NCBI GenBank assembly: GCA_947629215.1
Contig: CANRCU010000112.1
Coordinates: forward strand, 1-7,392
Reading direction: 5' to 3'
DNA length: 7,392 bases
Source: an uncultured Clostridia bacterium
GTDB taxonomy: Bacteria > Bacillota > Clostridia > Lachnospirales > CAG-274
The notes below the pieces were generated by a model. It ran no database searches and had not been told where the DNA came from. It saw nothing but the letters and a program-made list of their open reading frames with translations. The translations under genes were made by a program, and so were the position numbers. Position 1 is the stretch's first letter, and the number at the start of each line of letters is the position of its first letter. This document shows positions 1 through 5,482 of the stretch, piece by piece.

Positions 1-7
1 AAATTCA

Positions 8-16
8 ATTATACCA
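8..16 (-). promoter_or_regulatory. Extended -10 promoter element for a leftward gene beyond the window
   Basis: Read on the minus strand this is TGGTATAAT: a perfect TATAAT -10 hexamer preceded by the TGn extension. Transcription would start within a base or two of the left edge of the window. No good TTGACA-like -35 box lies 16-18 bases upstream, which is tolerated for extended -10 promoters. The site lies about 75 bases beyond the stop codon of the gene at 90-1307, in a gene-free AT-rich stretch, as expected for a promoter serving the next gene to the left. The motif is seen directly; the function is inferred. Confidence 0.5.
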
Positions 17-17
17 T

Positions 18-39
18 AAAAAGGTTGGACCTTGTTTTT
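18..39. terminator. Weak hairpin with flanking T-run, possible terminator
   Basis: AAGGT and ACCTT arms flank a TGG loop. The flanking A-run and T-run extend the stem by about three A-T pairs around a bulged G. On the plus strand the hairpin is followed by GTTTTTAATTTTTT; on the minus strand ACCTT is followed by TTT. It could end transcription of the minus-strand gene at 90-1307 or of a converging gene from the left. The GC core is only two pairs per arm, so it is a poor intrinsic terminator and the call is tentative. Confidence 0.3.
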
Positions 40-89
40 AATTTTTTAGTGTTACCTATCTATTGTACCTCAACAAATTTTCAAAAAAT

Positions 90-1307
90 TCACAACACCG
101 CCAATTTTTCAAGCGCAACATAAACTTGTGAAATTTCATACCAGGTCGCAAGGTCTACGATACCGCTCTGAGGCAGCGCGAAAATCTGCTGGAACGACTT
201 GACCGCCGCCTCCGTTTCGCTGCCGAAAATGCCGTCCGCCCGCGGTCTGTTGACTGCCGAATAGGTCTGACCTATCCTGTCAAGCTGGCGCTGCACGGTC
301 GTTACCGCGCTGCCCGTACTGCCCACCCCAAGTTCAACTCCGGGGTAGCTTACAGGCACACCGCTTACGGCATCGACCTGTTCAAGATAAATATCGTCAC
401 CGTAATAATAACGCAAAATATCAAGCGTATTATAGCCCTTTTCGGCAAGTTCCTGACTGCCCCACTGACTGAGCCAGCCGTCGCGCACAACTTTTCTGCC
501 GTCCGAATACTGTGCAAAAAGCGGCTGATCGCTGCCAACGCGTTTTATATATGTTGTAAAAAGTTCGTCCACCGTCTGACTTATTTCTTCAAAAATAGTC
601 CTGCCATATTCAAACGACTGGTCGTAGGCTGTGGAATCGGTTATTGTGAAATCGTAGCCCATATTCCTATACCATTCGGTATAGACACGGTTCAACGTAA
701 AACTGATTATTGCCAGAACATTGGCTCTGATAGCCGCATCGTCCCATGTAGAGTATATTTCCGACGAGGCAACGTTTTTGATATAATCCTTAAAGGGTAC
801 ATAAAGGTTCCTGCCGCCGCTGTTCGGCGCGCCCTCATGCACGATGACAAACTCCGGCACAACAACCCTGTCCAGCACGGCAAAACCTGTATCTTCGGGA
901 ACATCTTTTATCTCGTTTTCGGGTATTTTTTCGGGGAAATCGCCAAACAGAGCAGGCGCTTGTACTACTATCGTGTCCCCGTCCGATGTGCCGCGCATAA
1001 GCGGCGCAGGCTGCAAGCTGATAACATTGGGAAATATCTGTACGCCCTCGATAGTCAGCGGTCTGTAACCGTCTGCCGTTATTTCTGCATTATATACCGA
1101 ATAAGGGGTATTGCTTGTTTCCGTTTCGGAAAATTCGGGATCGGGCGCGGACAATGTAAGCAGCTCTGTTTCGCCCGAGCTGTTTGTAAAGACCGAATAA
1201 AGCTCGTTACCCTCCGTGTCCGTAATACGCACCTGCGCTTTGTTTATAGGCTCGGCTATGCTGCCGCCAAATACGCGGACCTTTAAGCCGCCTTCAAATT
1301 CCGACAT
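90..1307 (-). CDS. SpoIID-like domain protein with C-terminal peptidoglycan-binding domain
   Basis: The protein has 405 residues. Residues ~7-90 resemble a carboxypeptidase-regulatory-like beta-sandwich (KVRVFGG, AQVRITDTEGNEL, a later ADGYRP turn). Residues ~165-305 resemble the SpoIID fold: PFKDYIKNVASSEIYSTW followed by a helix rich in Ala/Ile. In SpoIID, a lytic transglycosylase of sporulation, the Glu of the matching 'ASE' motif is catalytic; E183 occupies that place here. Residues ~327-390 are a PG_binding_1 repeat (VGSTGSAVTTVQRQL, ADGIFGSETEAAVKSFQ), which binds cell-wall glycan. No signal peptide or membrane segment is visible at the N-terminus, so how it reaches the wall is unclear; action in the mother cell during sporulation is one possibility (inference). 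The start is supported by GGAGG at 1313-1317, five bases before the ATG. The gene follows the FAD-ASCH gene by 70 bp with no convincing promoter between. Whether the SpoIID-like part is catalytic is uncertain. Confidence 0.85.
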   Translation of the reverse strand: MSEFEGGLKVRVFGGSIAEPINKAQVRITDTEGNELYSVFTNSSGETELLTLSAPDPEFSETETSNTPYSVYNAEITADGYRPLTIEGVQIFPNVISLQPAPLMRGTSDGDTIVVQAPALFGDFPEKIPENEIKDVPEDTGFAVLDRVVVPEFVIVHEGAPNSGGRNLYVPFKDYIKNVASSEIYSTWDDAAIRANVLAIISFTLNRVYTEWYRNMGYDFTITDSTAYDQSFEYGRTIFEEISQTVDELFTTYIKRVGSDQPLFAQYSDGRKVVRDGWLSQWGSQELAEKGYNTLDILRYYYGDDIYLEQVDAVSGVPVSYPGVELGVGSTGSAVTTVQRQLDRIGQTYSAVNRPRADGIFGSETEAAVKSFQQIFALPQSGIVDLATWYEISQVYVALEKLAVL

Positions 1308-1377
1308 ATCTGCCTCCGCAAAATTATATTTCTATTGAACATAATATGCTTAAAAATCAATGATATTCACGGACTGT

Positions 1378-3291
1378 TTATCGGATAACGGCTACCCTGA
1401 TAGCAAGAACACCGTATTGCAGCTGTTTTTCCGGCGAATAAAATTCATCCATATCGGCGGGTGAGGCATTTTTCACATTTTCGTGAGTATATCCGCACTC
1501 TATCGGATCCAATTTGTCATATAATTCCTTAAACGTGGGAAATTTATGCAAGCCGATTATTTTGACCGACAATTTCTCTCCGTTTTGGGTATTTGTAAAT
1601 TCTATCCTGTCGCCGACCCTCAAAAGGCGGCGTTTTTCGTCATTAAGTCTTAATTCAACGGTCTTGCTGCCGTTTTTCATACGGTCGAACGGTTCGGGGA
1701 AAAGCCGCATTTTATGCCATACGGCGGCTATCTCCTCCGCAACTCTCAATCCGTCGGCAGCTGCCGACATTATGCCACCCGCATAGCCGCAACCCTCACC
1801 GCAGGGATAAATGCCCGAAAAATTCAGGCTTTCAAGGCTGCCTTTATTACGCAGTATCCGCACGGGCGAGGACGAACGGCTCTCCACAGCCGTTACAACA
1901 GCATCTTTATCGGCAAAGCCTTTTAATTTTTTATCCATTTCAACAATACCCGATTTAAGCGATGTATACATAAAATCGGGAAAAATTTCGCGCATATCGC
2001 TTGGAGTAACGGACGGACGGTAACTCGGCTCGACCTTGCCAAACTCTGTCGTCTTTCGGTCGTTCAGCAAATCACCGACTTTTTGCGCGGGTGCGGAGTA
2101 ATCGCCGCCGCCTGCTTTGAATGCGCGTTCTTCCAGTTCGCGCTGGAATTTTACGCCGTCAAGCGGATGGTTGCCACAAAAGTCCTCCGTGCCTATATTT
2201 ACCAGCAAAGCCGAATTTGCATTTTCGCCTGCTCTTGAAAAATAGCTCATACCGTTTGTGACAAGCCTGCCCACTTCGGAGGCGGCTGCGACCACATAAC
2301 CGCCCGGACACATACAAAAGCTGTATGCCGTGTGTCCGTTGGGAAGATGTGCGGTCAGTTTATAATCCGCCGCAGGGAGATATTTTGCAAAGTCGCCGTA
2401 TTGCGCATAATTTATATCTTTTTGCAGGTGTTCTATGCGCACGCCCATTGCAAAAGGTTTTTGTTCCATTGCAAAGCCCGTATTATACAACATTTCAAAG
2501 GTATCACGTGCGGAATGACCTATTGCCAGCACTACCCTGTTACAAGCAAAATTTTTTAAACCGTTCGGGGTTTCCGCAGTAACGGATACGGGAGTGGTAT
2601 TTTCAAACTCTATATCGGTAAGTTTATGTTCAAAGAGGACTTTACCGCCGAGGCTTTCTATTCTCTTACGGATATTACGGACTATATTTACAAGGTTATC
2701 CGTGCCGATATGTGGTTTGGCGAGGTATTCTATACACGGCGGAGCGCCAAATTCAACAAAGCGTTTCAGGATATATGCGCAGCGTACATCGTTTATGCCT
2801 GTTGTAAGTTTACCGTCGGAAAATGTGCCTGCGCCGCCTTCGCCGAATTGGACGTTGCTTTTGGGGTCAAAGTCTGCGGTATTCCGGAATTTTTCTATAT
2901 CTTTTTTACGTTCTTCCACGCATTTGCCGCGTTCGAGGATAACGGGTGAAAGACCCATTTCGGCAAGAGCAAGGCCGCAGAACATACCTGCGGGACCAAA
3001 GCCGACAACAATTGGGGTTATGGTCTTATCGGGGCATTGGGGCAGCGAGTAATGCTGATATTGGGGTTTTGAGATATTTTTGCGGGATAAAAAGCGTTTT
3101 TCGCCTTTTACGTCAAAATCAAGGGTCAGGTTATATGTGACCCTTGATCTATCACGTGCGTCTATTGACAGGCGGATCATTTTTATATGTTTGACGCCTG
3201 TTGTTTTCAGTTTTTTTTCGACTGCGGTCTTTAGCAGTTCTTCTGTTAGTTCTTCGGTAACGGGTATTTTAAGACCCGATATTCTGAGCAT
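1378..3291 (-). CDS. FAD-dependent dehydrogenase (COG2509 type) fused to a C-terminal ASCH domain
   Basis: The protein has 637 residues. Residues 1-90 form the N-terminal region usual for this family (MLRISGLKIPVTEE start). A Rossmann FAD/NAD(P)-binding motif GFGPAG lies at 97-102, with E120 closing the second strand as the likely ribose-binding acid. Family signatures follow: QFGEGGAGTFSDGKL at ~148-162, GHSARDT at 258-264, and CGEGCGYAGGIMSAAADG at 497-514, the C-terminal FAD-contacting motif. Family members I know end soon after this point, at roughly 460-540 residues. Here ~110 more residues (528-637) form an ASCH domain: MRLFPEPFDRMKNG, KTVELRLNDEKRR, VGDRIEF, then a QYGVLAIRV ending. 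ASCH is a PUA-like fold linked to RNA or nucleoside binding. The substrate of the FAD part is unknown for the family. Translation start is well supported: AAGGAG at 3298-3303, six bases before the ATG. The reading frame runs cleanly through the junction. Confidence 0.9.
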   Translation of the reverse strand: MLRISGLKIPVTEELTEELLKTAVEKKLKTTGVKHIKMIRLSIDARDRSRVTYNLTLDFDVKGEKRFLSRKNISKPQYQHYSLPQCPDKTITPIVVGFGPAGMFCGLALAEMGLSPVILERGKCVEERKKDIEKFRNTADFDPKSNVQFGEGGAGTFSDGKLTTGINDVRCAYILKRFVEFGAPPCIEYLAKPHIGTDNLVNIVRNIRKRIESLGGKVLFEHKLTDIEFENTTPVSVTAETPNGLKNFACNRVVLAIGHSARDTFEMLYNTGFAMEQKPFAMGVRIEHLQKDINYAQYGDFAKYLPAADYKLTAHLPNGHTAYSFCMCPGGYVVAAASEVGRLVTNGMSYFSRAGENANSALLVNIGTEDFCGNHPLDGVKFQRELEERAFKAGGGDYSAPAQKVGDLLNDRKTTEFGKVEPSYRPSVTPSDMREIFPDFMYTSLKSGIVEMDKKLKGFADKDAVVTAVESRSSSPVRILRNKGSLESLNFSGIYPCGEGCGYAGGIMSAAADGLRVAEEIAAVWHKMRLFPEPFDRMKNGSKTVELRLNDEKRRLLRVGDRIEFTNTQNGEKLSVKIIGLHKFPTFKELYDKLDPIECGYTHENVKNASPADMDEFYSPEKQLQYGVLAIRVAVIR

Positions 3292-3321
3292 AGTTTTCTC
3301 CTTGGTTTTGTGTAATTTTTT

Positions 3322-3380
3322 CGGGGCTTTGCCCCGTACCCCACGCGCCTTTTTGTAAAAAGGCGCGGCGAAAAACTTTA
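3322..3380 (+). repeat. GGGGC-hairpin intergenic repeat, copy A
   Basis: The element contains GGGGCTTTGCCCC (3323-3335), then an ACCCC spacer. A perfect 11-bp inverted repeat follows, with arms CGCGCCTTTTT (3344-3354) and AAAAAGGCGCG (3357-3367) around a GT centre, and then GCGAAAAACTTTA. It matches, in opposite orientation, the element at 4161-4224, and resembles a decayed copy at 3516-3557. It starts only 30 bp upstream of the FAD-ASCH start codon, so on the minus strand it would lie in that gene's 5' leader. There is no T-run after the stems, so it does not read as an intrinsic terminator. Elements of this look recur between genes in gut Clostridia (recollection, not searched). Confidence 0.7.
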
Positions 3381-3381
3381 T

Positions 3382-3400
3382 GCAAAAACTTCGTTTTTGC
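3382..3400. repeat. Short perfect stem-loop
   Basis: GCAAAAAC and GTTTTTGC pair over 8 bp around a TTC loop, directly after repeat copy A. Together with the two stems of copy A it gives three successive hairpins between 3322 and 3400. If transcribed leftward they would form a structured leader for the FAD-ASCH gene. There is no T-run of terminator type on the minus strand. Its function is unknown. Confidence 0.5.
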
Positions 3401-3473
3401 TGTTTGGGAATTATTTATATTTTGTTGTTTAAAAATAATTTAAAATAAAAAATTGCAAAAATTATTATCTTAT

Positions 3474-3496
3474 GGCAAACATGCAGATGTTTCTTG
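3474..3496 (+). repeat. Decayed half-copy of the tandem-array unit
   Basis: The stretch GGCAAACATGCAGATGTTTCT matches the left arm of array units 1 and 4 (AGCAAACACGCAAATGTTTCT) with three mismatches over 21 positions. The right arm (ACGGAGATAC) is not found after it, so only half a unit survives. It lies about 93 bp left of the array, in very AT-rich DNA (3401-3510). Confidence 0.45.
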
Positions 3497-3515
3497 TTTT
3501 TTTATTTATCTAAAT

Positions 3516-3557
3516 GAGGCTCTGCACCAAACCCCGCCCGCTTTTTTTCTGAAGGCT
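3516..3557 (+). repeat. GGGGC-hairpin intergenic repeat, copy C (degenerate)
   Basis: GAGGCTCTGCACC followed by AAACCCCGCCCGC, a T-run and GAAGGC lines up with copies A and B in order and spacing. The palindromes are broken: the arms GAGGC and GCACC no longer pair fully. It has the same orientation as copy A and lies just left of the array. The call rests on alignment by eye. Confidence 0.5.
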
Positions 3558-3627
3558 AAGTAAAAAAACTCAATTTTACCCATGAACAAACACTTTTTCA
3601 AACCTCACAACCTCATTGACCTTCACA

Positions 3628-3697
3628 GCAAACACGCAAATGTTTCTCCGTGAGGCTATTTTTTTGAGCCGAAACGGAGATACTTTGCGGGGCTTGC
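3628..3697. repeat. Array palindrome 1
   Basis: Outer arms GCAA and TTGC; CGCAAA (3635-3640) pairs with TTTGCG (3684-3689); GTTTCTCCGT (3642-3651) pairs with ACGGAGATAC (3674-3683) except for one T-T mismatch; inner GGCT pairs with AGCC around a T-rich loop. Compared with units 2 and 3 one pair in the outer stem has changed from C-G to A-T on both sides. Confidence 0.8.
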
Positions 3698-3758
3698 CTT
3701 TAGCGTTTTATTTTATCAACACACTTCTTTACCCCTCACAACCTCATTGACTTTCACG

Positions 3759-3828
3759 GCAAACACGCACACGTATCTCCGTAAGGCTGTTTTTTTGAGC
3801 CGAAATGGAGATACTGTGCGGAGCTTGC
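3759..3828. repeat. Array palindrome 2
   Basis: CGCACA (3766-3771) pairs with TGTGCG (3815-3820); after one unpaired C, GTATCTCCGT (3773-3782) pairs with ATGGAGATAC (3805-3814). The only irregularity is G3781 opposite T3806, a G-U wobble in plus-strand RNA but an A-C mismatch in minus-strand RNA. Inner GGCT/AGCC closes a loop containing seven T. Confidence 0.8.
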
Positions 3829-3889
3829 CTTTAGCGTTTTATTTTATCAACACACTTCTTTACCCCTCACAACCTCATTGACCTTCACC

Positions 3890-3959
3890 GCAAACACGCA
3901 CACGTATCTCCGTAAGGCTATTTTTTTGAGCCGAAACGGAGATACTGTGCGGGGCTTGC
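3890..3959. repeat. Array palindrome 3
   Basis: The best-paired copy. CGCACA and GTATCTCCGT on the left arm pair fully with ACGGAGATAC and TGTGCG on the right, interrupted only by one unpaired C. Inner GGCT/AGCC and outer GCAA/TTGC extend the stem on both sides. The loop holds seven T on the plus strand. Confidence 0.85.
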
Positions 3960-4016
3960 CTTCAGCGTTTTATTTTTTATACACTTTTCAAACCCTACAA
4001 ATAAATCAACCCCACA

Positions 4017-4087
4017 GCAAACACGCAAATGTTTCTCCGTTAGGCTGTTTTTTTTGAGCCGAAACGGAGATACTGTGCGGGGCTTGC
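4017..4087. repeat. Array palindrome 4
   Basis: The left arm is of the unit 1 type (CGCAAA, T, GTTTCTCCGT) but the right arm is of the unit 2/3 type (ACGGAGATAC, TGTGCG). This leaves A4028 opposite G4075 and one T-T mismatch. The loop has eight T instead of seven. The unit's lead sequence has also diverged (CCCTACAAATAAATCAACCC), so this is the most drifted of the four. Confidence 0.8.
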
Positions 4088-4160
4088 ACTTCATAGTTTT
4101 ATTTCACCGACCCCTTTTACCACGTATTGCCTATAATAAAACCATACCTCCCGCCGCTCA

Positions 4161-4224
4161 ATGTAAAGTTTTCGCTCAATCCTTTTTTCAAAAGGCTTGC
4201 AGGGTTTGGGGCAGCGCCCCATTT
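4161..4224 (-). repeat. GGGGC-hairpin intergenic repeat, copy B (inverted)
   Basis: On the minus strand it reads GGGGCGCTGCCCC, AAACCC, GCAAGCC, a CCTTTT/AAAAGG stem, then GAGCGAAAACTTTAC, matching copy A block by block. On the plus strand the stems are at 4181-4195 and 4208-4220. It begins about 27 bp past the stop codon of the propeller gene, so it lies in that gene's 3' region. The GGGGC stem is not followed by a T-run. With copy A it brackets the tandem array as a long inverted pair about 840 bp apart. Confidence 0.7.
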
Positions 4225-4251
4225 AACAAAAACACAGTTTATTCTTGGTAT

Positions 4252-5472
4252 CTACTTTAAAACCAATTTTACATCCGACCAATCCGACACATTGCCGCAG
4301 CCGTTTTCATTTTTGCCTAAAAAATTGACATAACCGTCATCTCGCAGAACAAGCGCGTGTTCTCCGTTGCCTGCAACCATGAGCATATCTTTGAAAGCGC
4401 CTGCATTTTGTTCACCCTCGGCAAAAATTTTATTATCGTTATCCATAGCGATAATCGTGTTCATGACCGCAAAAATACATCTTACATTTTGCAATTCCGA
4501 AAGTCTGCCGTTTGTAGACACAATTGTTCCGTCTTTTTTCAGCCCGTAAACGTCGGTATCCGTGACGGAAATTTCTTCAATATCCTTCCACACCGCGTTA
4601 TCCACCGCAGAACCCGACACAACGACACCGCCGTCATTGTTTATAGCGGCAAAATTATTCCCGCACGCAGATATGGCTTTTATATTTTCCATTTCAGCTT
4701 CAGCGCCGTAAAAATGCACCTTTCCGCTGCCGTCAAGCCCTGCAAAAAAGCTGTCGCCAGCAGTTATCTGTTTTATATCGTTCCAGTCGACTGCTGTATT
4801 TGTGGCAATAACACTGCCGTTTTCAACAAGACCCACTGTAAAATCAGAGCCGCAGGCAATCGACTTTATATTCCGCCAATTCTCAACATTACAGCAATTG
4901 TTTACATTTTCACCTACCGCCTTGACCGTGCCGACAGACCTGACAAAAACGCTGTGAACTTTTCCCGTATCGAGCGACTGTATAAAACCACCCGCAAGCG
5001 CCGACACTATCGCATCTCTGTCACGGTAGCCCTTTACATTGGCAAACGCCGAGAGCGCCTGATTATAGCGTTCCTCGTCCAGCATTGCACAGCCTTTGAG
5101 GTAATCACATTCTTTTCTCAGCTCGACCGAATCCTCATAATCTCCAAGTTTTGTATAGATAACTTTTGCGTCGTCATATCTGCCGTTTTGAAGATATTCC
5201 GCAGCTTTTTGATAATTTGCCTTTGGCTTGTACACAATCAAGCTGAAATAAGACCCTATCAGTATGACCGTAAGTATCGCAAATATCCAGACCGTGCTTC
5301 TTTTGGCGCTGTGTTCGTCCAGATTTTCATTCATTGCCTTTTCGGTCAGCGCCCTTTGCTGTACACCAAGCTGCTCGTGTTTTGCCCTCAGTTCTTTTTG
5401 CATACGCGCAAATTCTTCTTCCGCGCGCTCACGTTCCCGATCCGCTATTTTTTCAAGTTCTTTCTCGTCCAT
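4252..5472 (-). CDS. Membrane-anchored protein with TPR-like helices and an RCC1-like beta-propeller
   Basis: The protein has 406 residues. Residues 1-58 are highly charged and probably coiled coil (ELEKIADRERERAEEEFARM). A single membrane segment lies at 61-81 (VWIFAILTVILIGSYFSLIVY). Residues ~85-150 look like TPR/Sel1-type helices (AAEYLQNGRYDDAKVIYTKLGDY). Residues ~172-406 carry repeats of the RCC1 type, W-x-D-I-K-x-I-x-A-G-x-x-F-x-x-G-L-x-x-x-G-x-V, at about 199, 230, 261, 295, 327 and 360. A seventh is split between the C-terminus (WSDVKLVL, 398-405) and residues ~173-187. Charge suggests the propeller lies outside the membrane and the coiled coil inside, but orientation is inferred. 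RCC1-like propellers usually bind proteins; no enzyme motif is seen. The start follows the upstream stop by 10 bp with only a weak AGAAT-like ribosome site, so translational coupling is plausible. Exact function is unknown. Confidence 0.8.
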   Translation of the reverse strand: MDEKELEKIADRERERAEEEFARMQKELRAKHEQLGVQQRALTEKAMNENLDEHSAKRSTVWIFAILTVILIGSYFSLIVYKPKANYQKAAEYLQNGRYDDAKVIYTKLGDYEDSVELRKECDYLKGCAMLDEERYNQALSAFANVKGYRDRDAIVSALAGGFIQSLDTGKVHSVFVRSVGTVKAVGENVNNCCNVENWRNIKSIACGSDFTVGLVENGSVIATNTAVDWNDIKQITAGDSFFAGLDGSGKVHFYGAEAEMENIKAISACGNNFAAINNDGGVVVSGSAVDNAVWKDIEEISVTDTDVYGLKKDGTIVSTNGRLSELQNVRCIFAVMNTIIAMDNDNKIFAEGEQNAGAFKDMLMVAGNGEHALVLRDDGYVNFLGKNENGCGNVSDWSDVKLVLK

Positions 5473-5482
5473 ATTCTATATT

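Larger units (their letters stand above)
3590..4108. repeat. Tandem array of four ~131-bp units, each with a long imperfect palindrome
   Basis: Units begin at 3590, 3721, 3852 and 3981, giving spacings of 131, 131 and 129 bp; the last ends near 4108. Each unit contains, in order: an ACACTT(C/T)TT lead, CCTCACAACCTCATTGAC (altered in unit 4), a ~70-nt palindrome starting GCAAACACGCA, and a GGCTTGCCTT...GTTTTATTT tail. Units 2 and 3 are almost identical; units 1 and 4 share a different left-arm sequence. There is no open reading frame across units, no protein repeat, and no CRISPR-like split into short repeat and unique spacer. The array fills most of the 960-bp gap (3292-4251) between the propeller gene and the FAD-ASCH gene. 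It could be a minisatellite of a structured intergenic element, a set of small RNAs, or protein-binding sites; the sequence does not decide. Confidence 0.9.

Noticed and set aside
837..1286. Plus-strand open frame antisense to the SpoIID-like gene
   Set aside because: It has no ribosome site or recognisable motifs and lies opposite a gene with well-defined domains.
1323..1328. Perfect TATAAT on the minus strand before the SpoIID-like gene
   Set aside because: A start about seven bases downstream would fall inside the GGAGG ribosome site, and no -35 box fits, so it is probably chance in an AT-rich gap.
1732..1738. GGAGGAG before M528 as an internal ribosome site for a separate ASCH protein
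   Set aside because: It lies 21 bases upstream of the ATG, too far for efficient use. It encodes the Glu-Glu of the FAD domain's last helix. It might be a relic, but nothing supports a separate product.
2594..3052. Plus-strand open frames antisense to the FAD gene
   Set aside because: They are shadows of the conserved FAD-binding coding sequence; the products are low-information and Ser/Arg/Pro rich.
3590..4108. Possible CRISPR array
   Set aside because: Units are ~131 bp and similar along nearly their whole length, with no short repeat separated by unique spacers and no cas genes nearby.
4132..4137. TATAAT on the plus strand right of the array
   Set aside because: There is no suitable -35 box and no plus-strand gene downstream. 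It could drive antisense RNA, but the support is too thin.
4208..4220. GGGGC-AGC-GCCCC stem as terminator of the ruvAB cluster
   Set aside because: No T-run follows on the minus strand, and the same stem occurs upstream of the FAD gene as part of a repeat, so termination is not supported.
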